DNA of 64,000 nucleotides from Pseudalkalibacillus sp045920555 (GCF_045920555.1 NZ_CP174509.1:248001-312000), one strand, 5' to 3'. Positions 1 through 9,722 are shown, numbered from the stretch's first letter. Notes: generated from the letters alone by a model not told the origin. Program-made: numbers and translations.

Positions 1-1
1 A

Positions 2-859
2 CCAGTAGGGGAAGTCATGGCGGCGAGTGTTCCGCTTGTGATCATTATGGGAGCAGTAACGACAGTGGTGGCATTTTGGATGCTGAAAAGGGATATGAGG
101 AAAGGGAAATTAATTGTTTCAGAGGAAGAATTGATTCTCCACCAGGAGGATGAAAAGCATGAGGTCTTATCTTTTCAAACGAAGAAAACACTCGCACTCT
201 TGATCCCTGTTGTGCTTCTGATCGATGTCGTGGTCATGTTCACCCTTGATTTACAGGGAGGAGATGCGACAGCACTTATAGGTGGTACGGTCATTTTCAT
301 CCTGATCCTGATCGCTATGATGGGTTACCGGAATCAAGGGCTGGAGAAAATTACATCTTATATGATTGAAGGTTTTCAATTCGGTTTTAAAGTGTTTGGT
401 CCAGTAATCCCTATTGCCGCATTTTTCTACATGGGAGACGCTGGTTTCACATCGGTGTTCGGAGAGTTGTTGCCTGAGGGATCACAAGGGATTGTAAATG
501 ATCTCGGTTATGCACTAGCCCAGAACGTCCCTGTGCATGATTCAATTGCAGCCATTACTTTAACAATTGTGGGTGCGATAACAGGATTGGATGGATCGGG
601 ATTCTCAGGAATCTCATTGGTAGGTTCGATTGCGAGCCTATTTGCTATAGCAATAGGCAAAGGAATCGCAACTTTAACTGCTCTTGGCCAAATATCAGCT
701 ATTTGGGTTGGCGGAGGTACGCTTGTTCCATGGGCACTGATTCCAGCAGCTGCAATTTGTAATGTCAGTCCCTTTGAACTCGCCAGAAGAAACATGCTCC
801 CGGTCATCATCGGCCTGTTGGTAACGACAATCGCCGCAATGTTAATCCTATCCATTTAG
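2..859 (+). CDS. Polytopic membrane transporter, 3' part (5' end outside window)
   Basis: The reading frame is already open at base 2 (residues PVGEV precede the first Met codon at 17) and ends with TAG at 857-859, so this is the C-terminal part of a longer protein. About seven hydrophobic segments are visible, with a charged cytoplasmic loop around residues 25-55 from the Met and a Gly/Ser-rich stretch (GLDGSGFSGIS) of the kind found in re-entrant hairpins of ion-transporter-superfamily carriers. The overall look is of a secondary carrier for an organic anion or an Na+/H+-coupled substrate, but I do not recognise the exact family and assign no substrate. A hairpin terminator follows, so it is probably not co-transcribed with the cyanophycin genes. 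Sure of coding and membrane location, unsure of function. Confidence 0.7.
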   Translation, partial: PVGEVMAASVPLVIIMGAVTTVVAFWMLKRDMRKGKLIVSEEELILHQEDEKHEVLSFQTKKTLALLIPVVLLIDVVVMFTLDLQGGDATALIGGTVIFILILIAMMGYRNQGLEKITSYMIEGFQFGFKVFGPVIPIAAFFYMGDAGFTSVFGELLPEGSQGIVNDLGYALAQNVPVHDSIAAITLTIVGAITGLDGSGFSGISLVGSIASLFAIAIGKGIATLTALGQISAIWVGGGTLVPWALIPAAAICNVSPFELARRNMLPVIIGLLVTTIAAMLILSI

Positions 860-915
860 AATAGACTATTCCTAAAACCTATGTGTATAAGAATAGGATA
901 ATTTGAATAAACTAG

Positions 916-950
916 TAAAAATCACTCATTTTGAAAAGTGGGTGATTTTT
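916..950 (+). terminator. Rho-independent terminator of the transporter gene
   Basis: An A-rich arm running into ATCACTCATTTT pairs with AAAAGTGGGTGAT followed by a T run. It separates the transporter from cphB. Confidence 0.75.
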
Positions 951-1012
951 CGGTTTTGCGCGCCCAAATATTGGGTATAAGATATCACTTCTTGTTAAAG
1001 GTGAGATGAAGA

Positions 1013-1837
1013 GTGATTAAGAGGAGCGGGGATTTATTCATCATCGGCGGGAATGAAGATAAGGAAGGTGATCTGGAAGTCTTATCTATTTTCGTAGAAG
1101 ATGCGATTTCGAGTGGCGGTAAAATTGGTATTTTAACTACTGCTACGGGATATCCAGAGGAAATCGGTAGTGAATACCGGGACATTTTCTTGAAGCTTGG
1201 AGCCTCTAAGGTTGATCTATTACATATTAATACCCGTGAAAAAGCTGATGAGGAGTCGTTTACAAATCAAGTCCATGGTCTATCAGCATTATTCATGACT
1301 GGCGGAGATCAGAATAGGCTTTCGAGCATCATAGGAGGAACCGCTTTTTTTAAAGAGGTGCAAAAAGCCTGGCAAAATGGAATGATTATTGCAGGAACAA
1401 GTGCGGGTGCCGCCATCATGAGCAGGCATATGATCGTTTCAGGAAAGACAAAACTGAAGCATGACAAGATTCACGTAGAAATTGGTGTGGGCTTCGGATT
1501 TCTTGAAGATGTCGTCATCGACCAACACTTTTCCCAAAGAGCCCGCTTTGGTCGTCTGCTACACGCAATTGCGCATAACCCCCAGGTTATCGGAGTCGGA
1601 ATTGATGAAAACACAGCCATCTGGGTGAAGGATGGCGGTAAGTATTTTGAAGTTATTGGTGAACATTCAGTAACTGTAATAGATGGTTGCAAACTCTCAT
1701 TTGTGGATATTGCAGATGAAGCAGAAAGTGATGAAGTGACGATAACAGGTGTACAGCTGCACTCTATTGCAAAAGGCTATCAATTTGACTTGGAGAACCG
1801 TAAGTTAATCAAGAAAGAGAAGGGATCTGCCCAATGA
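1013..1837 (+). CDS. cphB: Cyanophycinase
   Basis: Peptidase family S51 enzyme that cleaves the storage polymer cyanophycin (multi-L-arginyl-poly-L-aspartate) to beta-Asp-Arg dipeptides in the cytoplasm. The 274-residue product has the usual length. Visible marks are the N-terminal FIIGGNED strand/turn, FMTGGDQNRL, and the nucleophile elbow GTSAGA with the probable catalytic Ser at residue 130. The GTG start at 1013 is chosen because AAGGTGAG lies about eight bases upstream and the first residues fit the family's N-terminal beta strand. The TGA overlaps the ATG of cphA by four bases (ATGA), so the two are translationally coupled. Degradation and synthesis of the polymer are therefore encoded together. 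Confidence 0.9.
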   Translation: MIKRSGDLFIIGGNEDKEGDLEVLSIFVEDAISSGGKIGILTTATGYPEEIGSEYRDIFLKLGASKVDLLHINTREKADEESFTNQVHGLSALFMTGGDQNRLSSIIGGTAFFKEVQKAWQNGMIIAGTSAGAAIMSRHMIVSGKTKLKHDKIHVEIGVGFGFLEDVVIDQHFSQRARFGRLLHAIAHNPQVIGVGIDENTAIWVKDGGKYFEVIGEHSVTVIDGCKLSFVDIADEAESDEVTITGVQLHSIAKGYQFDLENRKLIKKEKGSAQ

Positions 1838-4470
1838 AAATCAATAAGGTGAAGTTTCTTTCTGGGCCAAACTATTATAGTTATAAACCGACCATTTGGC
1901 TTGAGTTAGATATTGAAGAACTTGAAGATATGCCGTCCGATAAAATTACTGGTTTTACAGACAGGTTGTTAGAAGTGATGCCCACATTGAACACACATTC
2001 TTGTTCACGGGGCTATGAAGGCGGCTTTGTTGAGCGGTTACGCGAAGGAACGTGGATGGGTCATATTCTTGAGCATATGGCGATCGAACTGCAATCGCTT
2101 GCCGGTATTGGTGTGAAAAGAGGAAAGACGGTTACAAGTGAGCGCGTTGGTATATATTACGTTACCTATCGTTACAAAGAAAAAGAGTCTGGATTATATG
2201 CCTTCAAAGCAGCTATGGAAATCGTCAATCATCTTCTCGAAGGCCAAACTGTCTCGATCGATCCCTATGTGAATAAAATTGAACAACTTTACTATGATAA
2301 TAAATTGGGTCCAAGCACGGAAGCGATTTTTAAAGCAGCCTATAAACGTAAAATTCCAGTCGAGCAAATCGGGGATGAAAGTATTCTGCGGCTAGGTACC
2401 GGTCGAAAACAAAAACGGATGGAAGCAACAATGTCCAGTCAAGCATCATTTTTAGCAGTGGAATATGCTTGTGATAAGGTGATGACCAAATCGATCTTAC
2501 AAGACGTTTGTCTTCCGATCCCAGAAGGCTGTGTCATATCATCCGAGTCTGAAATGCTCAAGGAAGCAGAACGTCTCGGTTATCCCCTTGTAATAAAGCC
2601 AGTGGACGGCCACCAAGGACAAGGTGTCTGGACGAATTTACGTTCTCAAAAAGAACTGGTTGCTGCCTATAAACAACATAAGAATGAAGAAAAAGTAATC
2701 CTTGAGCGTTATTATACAGGGGACGATTATCGGTTTACTGTAGTGGATGGCCAGCTTGCTGCAGTCAGTTTACGTCTTCCGCCTTTTGTTGTCGGTAATG
2801 GTCGTGACTCGATAAAGGTTTTAATTGAAAAGGAGAACGAAAATCCATTACGTGGCGAAGGCCATGAAAAACCGATGACGAAAATTCCGATCAATGATTC
2901 TGTTGTCAATTATCTCCGCCAATCGAATTTGAGTCTCGAAACGGTTCTTGATGAAGGGCATATTGTTCAAGTCCTGGGGAATGCCAATCTATCAACTGGC
3001 GGTTTAGCTATTGATGTGACGGACAAAATACACCGTTCTTACAAAGAGATTGCAGAAAGTTCAGCCCGAGCCATAGGATTGGATATTGCAGGGATCGATA
3101 TGATCATTCAAGATATTACTGCTGCTTATAAGCCAGGATGTGCTGCAGTCCTTGAAGTGAACGCGGCTCCGGGGATCAGGATGCATCATTATCCTAGTGC
3201 AGGTACTCCAAGGGATGTCGGCGGTGCAATTGTCGATTACCTTTTTAAGAATAGGGAGGAAGCGACTATTCCTACGGTTGCTGTAACAGGAACAAACGGG
3301 AAGACAACGACAGTGAGGCTTATCTCACACTTTCTGCAACAAAAAGGAAAAACGGTTGGAATGGCACATTCAGATGGGGTTTATATTGGCAATCGTTGTA
3401 TTGATAAAGGTGATTGCAGCGGCCCTGTCAGTGCCAGAAAAGTTCTCCACCATCCTGAAGTTGATGCAGCTGTTCTTGAAACTGCTAGAGGCGGTATGCT
3501 TCGAGAAGGGACAGCCTTCCGTTTTTGTGATATTGGAATCGTAACGAACGTTTCAGAGGACCACTTAGGCTTGGATGGAATCGAGACGATCAATGAACTT
3601 TGTAAGCTGAAACGGTTGATTCCAGAGGTTGTCCATCCTGATGGATATTGTGTTTTGAATGCTGATGATGGTGCCGTAGCCGAAATGAAGGATTACACGG
3701 ACGGGACGGTCGTATTCACTTCATTGGATGAAAATAATGCCTATTTGCAAAACCATCGCTCAGCTAATCAAGAGTGCTGGTATGTGCAAGGCCAATGGAT
3801 TGTCCACGAGAAGGATGGCAAGTCCGAGAAATTTATGAAGTATGCTGATATTCCGATCACGTTCAATGGGTATGCGAAACATAATATAAGCAACTTGCTT
3901 CAAGCCTTGGCATCTGCATATTTGCTTGGTGTTTCATACGAAATGTTACGCACGAAAGTCCTCACTTTCTTCCCGGACTTCCTACAAAGTCCTGGACGAT
4001 TCAATAAAGTCGATCAAGATGGACGAACGATCGTTGTTGATTATGCACATAACACAGCAGGACTCAAAGCGATTTATAATACACTCAAGGCCATACCGTG
4101 CGAACGTCTAATTACTGCTGTATCGGCACCTGGGGATCGTTTGAATGAAGATATCCGCAATTTGGCACAAATAATCGGCAAGGAAACCGATATTGTCGTG
4201 ATAAAGGAAGATGGGGACTTGCGAGGAAGGAAACCGAAAGAAGTTGCTGCCATTATGGATAAGGTGCTGGCAAAACAGCTTCCGTCAAGCTGCAGAATCA
4301 TCGAGCTTAAGGAAGTGCAAGCCTTCCATAAGGCCTGGGAGACATCCCGGCCTGGTGATCTGCTCTTGTTCCTTTATGATTCATTCAGCTCGGTTGAAAA
4401 CTTCTTTAAGGAGTATAAAAGGAGACGGTCCGAATTTACGAACAGATACCGCAAAACCTCTTCATTGTAA
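1834..4470 (+). CDS. cphA: Cyanophycin synthetase
   Basis: ATP-dependent, primer-dependent ligase that alternately adds Asp to the backbone and Arg to its side chain. The 878 residues match the usual length. Order: an N-terminal domain (about 1-160), an ATP-grasp domain (about 200-475) ending near EVNAAPGIRMHH, then a Mur-ligase-type domain with P-loop GTNGKTTT at about residue 486 and a C-terminal substrate domain with VVDYAHN. No frame disruption is seen. It overlaps cphB by four bases. In a spore former the polymer could be a nitrogen, carbon and energy reserve; that role is inference. No dedicated isoaspartyl dipeptidase gene is seen nearby. Confidence 0.93.
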   Translation: MKINKVKFLSGPNYYSYKPTIWLELDIEELEDMPSDKITGFTDRLLEVMPTLNTHSCSRGYEGGFVERLREGTWMGHILEHMAIELQSLAGIGVKRGKTVTSERVGIYYVTYRYKEKESGLYAFKAAMEIVNHLLEGQTVSIDPYVNKIEQLYYDNKLGPSTEAIFKAAYKRKIPVEQIGDESILRLGTGRKQKRMEATMSSQASFLAVEYACDKVMTKSILQDVCLPIPEGCVISSESEMLKEAERLGYPLVIKPVDGHQGQGVWTNLRSQKELVAAYKQHKNEEKVILERYYTGDDYRFTVVDGQLAAVSLRLPPFVVGNGRDSIKVLIEKENENPLRGEGHEKPMTKIPINDSVVNYLRQSNLSLETVLDEGHIVQVLGNANLSTGGLAIDVTDKIHRSYKEIAESSARAIGLDIAGIDMIIQDITAAYKPGCAAVLEVNAAPGIRMHHYPSAGTPRDVGGAIVDYLFKNREEATIPTVAVTGTNGKTTTVRLISHFLQQKGKTVGMAHSDGVYIGNRCIDKGDCSGPVSARKVLHHPEVDAAVLETARGGMLREGTAFRFCDIGIVTNVSEDHLGLDGIETINELCKLKRLIPEVVHPDGYCVLNADDGAVAEMKDYTDGTVVFTSLDENNAYLQNHRSANQECWYVQGQWIVHEKDGKSEKFMKYADIPITFNGYAKHNISNLLQALASAYLLGVSYEMLRTKVLTFFPDFLQSPGRFNKVDQDGRTIVVDYAHNTAGLKAIYNTLKAIPCERLITAVSAPGDRLNEDIRNLAQIIGKETDIVVIKEDGDLRGRKPKEVAAIMDKVLAKQLPSSCRIIELKEVQAFHKAWETSRPGDLLLFLYDSFSSVENFFKEYKRRRSEFTNRYRKTSSL

Positions 4471-4718
4471 AATAAACAAAAATGTCAGGTATACCTGTAC
4501 AATAGTTTTGCATCCATTTTAAGTTGATGTAAGATTGTAGTATAGATAAGCCTGACTTTTTTTCTGAAGGGTAAAACAGTATAAACATCAATGATGTCAA
4601 TTACTTTTTATGTGGTAACCCACGTAGAACAAAGTCTTTGCTTGGTTCGAACCTCCCTATCGAACTTCCAATGACCTTCGAGGCTTACCAGGGTGCTTTC
4701 AAAAAAGGAGGATGATTA
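4471..4718. other. Intergenic region cphA-SDR, with a short palindrome
   Basis: No gene seen in 248 bp. It holds the perfect palindrome CAGGTATACCTG at about 4485-4496, a weak sigma-A-like pair TTGCAT (4508-4513) and TAAGAT (4530-4535) with a 16-base spacer, and a long-loop pairing GTCAGG...CCTGAC followed by T7 (4552-4564) that might terminate cphA. A good ribosome-binding site (AAAGGAGG) stands just before 4719. The role of the palindrome is unknown. Confidence 0.4.
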
Positions 4719-5493
4719 ATGAACGTACTACCAAGTTTCCGACTGGATGGAAAAGTTGCTGTCATTACAGGTGCAGGGAGAGGAATCGGACGAGCGCTTG
4801 CAACTGGGTATGCAGAAGCTGGTGCTGATGTCGTTCTGCTTTCGAGAACAGAGACAGATCTACATAAGACGGCTGAATCGATACAGTCATTAGGGAGAAA
4901 AGCATATGTATTTCCGACTGATTTAACGAACATAGATGAAGTGAATGATATGGTGGAAAAAAGTGATTACTGAAGTTGGACAAGTTGATATCCTCGTCAA
5001 TAATGCGGGGATGAACATCCGTACGCCTGCCTTTGAAGTGACAGAGGATGAATGGCAGACGATCATGGACACTAATTTAAGGTCAGCCTTCCAGCTCTCA
5101 CAAAAGTTTGCACACTATATGAAAGAAACAGGAAGTGGAAGAATCATCAACATATCCTCTGTTGCCGGGACCACTGCACTTCGAACAGGGGTGGTATATG
5201 CTGCAACGAAAGCAGCGATGATCCAAATGACAAAAAATTTGGCCATGGAATGGGGAGAGCTTGGCATACAGGTCAACTCGATCGGACCATGGTACTTCAA
5301 AACACCTTTGACGGAAAAACTTCTGCAGGATCAAAAATACTTGGACAGCATCTTGTCGCGCACGCCGTTAAAACGTGTAGGTGAGCTTCCGGAATTGGTC
5401 GGTCCCGCTGTCTTCTTAGCTTCGGATGCAGCTTCTTATGTAACCGGACAAACATTGTTTGTTGATGGCGGCATGACGATTTATGGATTTTGA
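4719..5493 (+). pseudogene. SDR-family oxidoreductase with a frameshift
   Basis: Short-chain dehydrogenase/reductase, nearest in look to gluconate 5-dehydrogenase or 3-oxoacyl-ACP reductase-like proteins. The first frame encodes the nucleotide-binding TGAGRGIG motif and stops at 4973. The rest (NNAG, ISS, catalytic YAATK, the C-terminal FVDGG) is in the +1 frame from about 4957 to 5493. Removing one A from the A6 run at 4956-4963 (gtggAAAAAAgtg) restores a continuous protein of about 257 residues reading EKVITEVGQVD, typical for the family. This is either a genuine recent frameshift in a homopolymer or a sequencing error; all catalytic residues are otherwise intact. A strong AAAGGAGG precedes the ATG. 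Confidence 0.8.
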
Positions 5494-5510
5494 GTTCAGA
5501 ATGAGAAAAT

Positions 5511-5575
5511 GGGGCTGCCCAAAAGCAAAGTATCAGACCCTTACGGAAATAGTCATTTACTTATTGGACGGCCCC
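5511..5575. terminator. Possible bidirectional terminator between SDR and DUF3905-like gene
   Basis: GGGGCTGCCCAA (5511-5522) pairs with TTGGACGGCCCC (5564-5575) at 11 of 12 positions around a loop of about 41 bases. It lies between two convergent genes, where a shared terminator is expected. Confidence 0.45.
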
Positions 5576-5612
5576 TATCTTCAATATATTCACCTAATCG
5601 ATTTGTCCAGCT

Positions 5613-5951
5613 TCAGTCCCGGGCATAGCTGACATCTTTGGTGGGATGCATGAAAGGACTGCCCTTCGGTATGCGGTTCTCCTCAGCCAGCTCGCGATTT
5701 TCAGTTGAATTCCAACCGATATCATTATAAGGGTGGACCCATTCATCTCCAGACATGATTGCTGGATCGGTTTCATCGCTCCAGTTCTCAAGCGGAGAAT
5801 TTTCAGATTCATAATGACTGTCCCCGATAATCACCCCGTATTGATTGACAAATGGCTGGCGTTCCTGTTCATCGACATTTTCGAAAACGGGAGCATTGGC
5901 CTGATGAGGAAGCGTACCTTCAATTGATGGATTTTGGTTTTTACTATCCAT
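5613..5951 (-). CDS. DUF3905-like small protein
   Basis: A 112-residue acidic, soluble protein with no signal peptide or membrane segment. Phrases such as FVNQYGVIIGDS, DPAIMSGDEWVHP and NDIGWN, and the C-terminal FMHPTKDVS, match my memory of the Bacillus-specific DUF3905 family, which has no known function. Start ATG at 5951 has GGAGGTG about seven bases upstream on the minus strand. It lies downstream of the ger operon in the same direction (67-base gap), so it may be co-transcribed with the germination genes; that link is inference. Confidence 0.7.
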   Translation of the reverse strand: MDSKNQNPSIEGTLPHQANAPVFENVDEQERQPFVNQYGVIIGDSHYESENSPLENWSDETDPAIMSGDEWVHPYNDIGWNSTENRELAEENRIPKGSPFMHPTKDVSYARD

Positions 5952-6018
5952 TTAATGACACCTCCAATAGAGGATATCCTTATTGTAAACAAACTCCGGT
6001 GCTTTTATGTTGATACGA

Positions 6019-7095
6019 TTAACGGATTACACCGGATTCTAAAATATTTGTTTTAAACTTCACTTTTATATCGAGTTCAGGGTATATTTCATTCCACTTT
6101 TTTTCATCCCAGTTTCGGTAATGGGCATTTGCGCTTTTGCCAATCCCTAAAGGATCCAAACCCTGTTGTTGAAGGGTCTTGATCATAGTTTCTGACTTTT
6201 TTTCAAGAACCTTGTCAACCGATTTTTCGATGAGCTTCACCTGTTTTTCAATCCCTTTGATATTACCGGAATATTCATTGATAAGCCCTTTTGGTTGGAT
6301 GATATACGTAATTTGAGGTGAATTTACATCCCCCTTTATTTTAATTTCGGGTTCAGCATTGATATGACCTAATGATACTTCTGCATTGAGTTCTTTGATA
6401 GGGATGACAAAACTTCCACTTTCGAAACCGCTGTGAAGCAAGGTGAACATGTGTAAATCCGAAGCTGGCAATTTCGATACCATCTTTCCTTTTTTAAACA
6501 AACTGACACCTTTCAAATAGACCTTACCATCTTGTGTGCCAAGTAACGGCAAAAATGGATCTTTCCCTTCAGTAAAATAATCCCTAAAAAAGAGATGGAT
6601 GTTCGTTCTAGGAAACGTTTCTTGTTTTATATTTTGTTCAATCAACCTTGTCAAAGCCATTCCTAAATCTTGATTGGGAATCCTATGATCCAAAATAAAA
6701 TCATGGACATTACCATCATAAACCGCTAATTTCATATTGGCGCTGACACTTGGGTCTCTTCTGAAGATATCATTCGTTTCGATGAGCCCTCTTTCAGCAA
6801 ATTCAGTTCCGAACAAAACGATTTCTAGCTTACCGTTTACCAGTGGACGTTGAGCCTGTAAGGTCAATTTTTGCCCTATGTCATACCCGATTTCACCAAC
6901 AGCGCTAAAATATTCATTTTGGACCGTCCCATCTGGTTGGTATTGTGGAACGACCACTGTCCCCCGTGTCTTTTCATCAGAATGATCAAAACCGACTAAG
7001 GTGAGCAGATTGATATCGTCGAGTATTTCTTTTTTTGTTGAGCAGCCGGCCAAGAGCAGACTAGTTATTAACAACAATGAGAAGATCCGTTTCAT
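6019..7095 (-). CDS. Spore germination protein, Ger(x)C family lipoprotein
   Basis: C subunit of a nutrient germinant receptor, a lipoprotein held on the outer face of the spore inner membrane. The 358-residue product starts with a lipoprotein signal ending LLLAGC, lipidated at the Cys, followed by the family phrase LTLVGFDHSDEK. Its start codon overlaps the stop of the upstream permease gene by one base (TGATG), as expected for a coupled ger operon. The receptor type (GerA, GerB, GerK or other) cannot be told from sequence alone. Confidence 0.9.
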   Translation of the reverse strand: MKRIFSLLLITSLLLAGCSTKKEILDDINLLTLVGFDHSDEKTRGTVVVPQYQPDGTVQNEYFSAVGEIGYDIGQKLTLQAQRPLVNGKLEIVLFGTEFAERGLIETNDIFRRDPSVSANMKLAVYDGNVHDFILDHRIPNQDLGMALTRLIEQNIKQETFPRTNIHLFFRDYFTEGKDPFLPLLGTQDGKVYLKGVSLFKKGKMVSKLPASDLHMFTLLHSGFESGSFVIPIKELNAEVSLGHINAEPEIKIKGDVNSPQITYIIQPKGLINEYSGNIKGIEKQVKLIEKSVDKVLEKKSETMIKTLQQQGLDPLGIGKSANAHYRNWDEKKWNEIYPELDIKVKFKTNILESGVIR

Positions 7096-8183
7096 CAGCT
7101 GCTCCTCCTTCTTGATTGAAGATGGAAGACGATGAATAGGAACGGGGTATAGAGATAGATCATAAAAAATCCTACTCTGGAGACAGCGTTCATGAACATA
7201 TCCGTCATTTCACGATCCGATATCAAAAGCTGTAAAACATATACGATCAAAAGCATGACAATCAGTGATCCTCTTTGTCTGATATTAAATGTCCTTTTTA
7301 AAGCCCGGCCGGCACACCAGAGACTGATACAGATATTGGGAAAGATGATCAATGCCCATATTGTGATTGCAATATATTCAAAGCGTTCCACAAATGGGAA
7401 TTCAACGATCTTGAACATGCTCAAAGTAGTCCAGATTTGCCTTCCCAGCTGTTCTTGACTGAAGTAGGAGAAGGAAACGATTGCGACAATAACATAGAGG
7501 ATTATTGAAAAAAGGATGCCAAATTGCCCCCATTTTTGCGACTTTTCCGGCTTTTTAAGAAAAGGATATAAAATCAGTATCACTTCAAATCCGATATATT
7601 CAAGTGTCGCTGTCTTCGAAGATAATAAAATATCTTTGATCGAGTGATTGAAAACCGGCTGTAAATAGTCCCAATCACTATACTGTAGTGGAAAATACAA
7701 AAAGAAAACAAGGAATAAAGGGAGTATGACACCAAAGAATGCGACCCCTGTGATGAGTCTGAAACCGCCTGATATCGTATAGTAGAGAAGAAGGATAAAG
7801 ATCACAAGAAAGACCCAATGCTCCATCTCCGGAAACATCCACACCTGGACAACCTCCATATAACTCCTGAGCACAGTTACGCCCATCAACAGAAAATAAA
7901 GTGCGAATAGGAAGCTGAAAAAATTTCCTGCATGTTGGCCATACGCACGTTGATGGATTGCGATCAAATCACCTTTCTCTTTATTCAACATCGAATACAT
8001 CATCCACAGGATCAAATGGATGGACAGACCGGATATGATGATGGAAATCCAAGAATCATACTCTGCGTTCACGGCTATATATCGTTCGTATCCAAGGATG
8101 CCGATCCCGATCTGCATCGTATGGATCAGAAAGAAAGCCATGCCGGGGGAGACTTTAAAGCGTTCTTGTATATTGGAGCCCAT
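7095..8183 (-). CDS. Spore germination permease, GerAB-type
   Basis: B subunit of the germinant receptor, a member of the APC transporter superfamily with about ten membrane segments; it carries the germinant-binding site in characterised receptors. 362 residues, the normal length. The ATG at 8183 has a strong GAAAGGAGG on the minus strand. It lies 21 bases after the A-subunit gene and overlaps the C-subunit gene by one base, so the three form an operon expressed in the forespore in known systems. Confidence 0.9.
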   Translation of the reverse strand: MGSNIQERFKVSPGMAFFLIHTMQIGIGILGYERYIAVNAEYDSWISIIISGLSIHLILWMMYSMLNKEKGDLIAIHQRAYGQHAGNFFSFLFALYFLLMGVTVLRSYMEVVQVWMFPEMEHWVFLVIFILLLYYTISGGFRLITGVAFFGVILPLFLVFFLYFPLQYSDWDYLQPVFNHSIKDILLSSKTATLEYIGFEVILILYPFLKKPEKSQKWGQFGILFSIILYVIVAIVSFSYFSQEQLGRQIWTTLSMFKIVEFPFVERFEYIAITIWALIIFPNICISLWCAGRALKRTFNIRQRGSLIVMLLIVYVLQLLISDREMTDMFMNAVSRVGFFMIYLYTPFLFIVFHLQSRRRSS

Positions 8184-8204
8184 AAAGGTCTGCCTCCTTT
8201 CTAC

Positions 8205-9722
8205 CTACTCGTCAATATCCCTTTTTTGTTTTGCTTTATGTTTTTTGAAGCGTTTCGTATCTTCAGTCTGAAGATTGATTGGACGTAAGGATTGTGCAGA
8301 GAAAGGAAGCCGCACAATCGTATCTTTCAAATCCTGGACCCTGGGTGGAAACAGGGGTTCAAGGTACGGCCTCCCAAGGGATTCAACCCGTAACAAATGG
8401 ACAAGCAAAAAGCAGAAACATATCATGATTCCTAATAACCCCCATAATTGAGCAAAAAACAAAAATGGGAATCGTATCAACCGGATCGTATTGCCCATTT
8501 TATACACTGGTGTTGTGAAGGAAGCCAGTGCAGCAAGTGCGACAATGATGAGGAGGACGTTGCTCGTCAAGCCTGCTTCAACGGATGCTGTTCCAATGAC
8601 GATACCTCCAACGATCCCGATTGTTTGGCCGACTTTTGTCGGAAGTCGGGCACCAGCCTCACGTAACAATTCAATCGCAAGTTCAAGGATGATTGCCTCT
8701 AATATAGGTGGAAATGGAATGTTGCTCCGGGAAGTGACCAAAATTCCCAATAAGTCTTTCGGTATCAATTCATAATGATAGGTCAATACAGCAACATAGA
8801 TCGGTGTGGCAAAAACCGAGAACATGACCGAAAACATCCGGATTACCCGGAAGGTCGTAGCTACGTGCCAGTTCAAAAAATAGTCTTCAAAGGATGAAAA
8901 GAACTCGATCAAGGTTGTAGGACCGATCAAGGCATGTGGAGATCCCTCAACTAAAATGGCGATCTTACCTTCCGACAGCGCAGCTGATACACGGTCAGGC
9001 CTCTCTGAGTCAATCAGCTGGGGAAAAGGTGAATTCTGGTTGTCCGCGATTAATTGGGTAATGAATGAGCTGTCCAAAATTTGGTCGAATTCAATTTCTT
9101 CGATCCTTTGAAGAACGGTATTGATGTTCTCTTCATTGGCGATTCCTTTTACGTACAAAACACTGATTAGTGTTTTCGAAGTCGTCCCGATCCTCATTTC
9201 CTCTACCGTCAGGTCCAAGGTCGGCAACCTTTTCCGGACCAGGTGCAGGTTTGTATCGAGTGACTCGACAAAAGCTTCCTTAGGACCGAGTACACTAAAT
9301 TCGATTTCAGGTGCAGCAACTTCTCTGCTCGAAGATGAAAGAGCCTTTATCAATAGACATTCATCATTGTTCGTATTGAGTTGCAAAACAACATAACCAG
9401 CAAGCAGTTTTTCTTTTATTTCATGGATTTTATCAGAAATGAGGATATTATCGATAGGAATGTTCCCTTTTAAATCCTCTATATTCTTTTGTTTTTCATG
9501 CTGGACATATGGAAGGATGTCACGGTGTAATGTATCCATATCAACCAGCGTCTTGATGTAGGATATATAGATTGTCCCGGTTTCTTTCTTTATCTCAAAG
9601 CGAACAAAATCTTTGGAGCTGGATGCCATGTCAAAGAGATCAGAAAGGGTTTGGGGTTCAATTTTTTTGTTTTCATTTTGTTGTGGAGAAGAGTTCATCC
9701 ACTTTTGTAAAAATTTCTTCAT
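8205..9722 (-). CDS. Spore germination protein, GerAA/GerKA-type
   Basis: A subunit of the nutrient germinant receptor: an N-terminal soluble region of about 250 residues (containing LVEGSPHALIGPTT), then several membrane segments between about 280 and 440 and a short hydrophilic tail. I place the start at the ATG at 9722 (MKKFLQKW), because GAGAGGAA lies about eight bases upstream; an in-frame start at 9746 would put that ribosome-binding site inside the gene. 505 residues, normal for the family. First gene of the A-B-C operon. I could not identify a convincing sigma-G promoter upstream. Confidence 0.9.
   Translation of the reverse strand: MKKFLQKWMNSSPQQNENKKIEPQTLSDLFDMASSSKDFVRFEIKKETGTIYISYIKTLVDMDTLHRDILPYVQHEKQKNIEDLKGNIPIDNILISDKIHEIKEKLLAGYVVLQLNTNNDECLLIKALSSSSREVAAPEIEFSVLGPKEAFVESLDTNLHLVRKRLPTLDLTVEEMRIGTTSKTLISVLYVKGIANEENINTVLQRIEEIEFDQILDSSFITQLIADNQNSPFPQLIDSERPDRVSAALSEGKIAILVEGSPHALIGPTTLIEFFSSFEDYFLNWHVATTFRVIRMFSVMFSVFATPIYVAVLTYHYELIPKDLLGILVTSRSNIPFPPILEAIILELAIELLREAGARLPTKVGQTIGIVGGIVIGTASVEAGLTSNVLLIIVALAALASFTTPVYKMGNTIRLIRFPFLFFAQLWGLLGIMICFCFLLVHLLRVESLGRPYLEPLFPPRVQDLKDTIVRLPFSAQSLRPINLQTEDTKRFKKHKAKQKRDIDE

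Noticed and set aside
4957..4970. Programmed -1 frameshift in the SDR gene
   Set aside because: The shift needed is +1 (or one base less), and the A6 run is not in the X XXY YYZ phase for -1 slippage; error or mutation is simpler.
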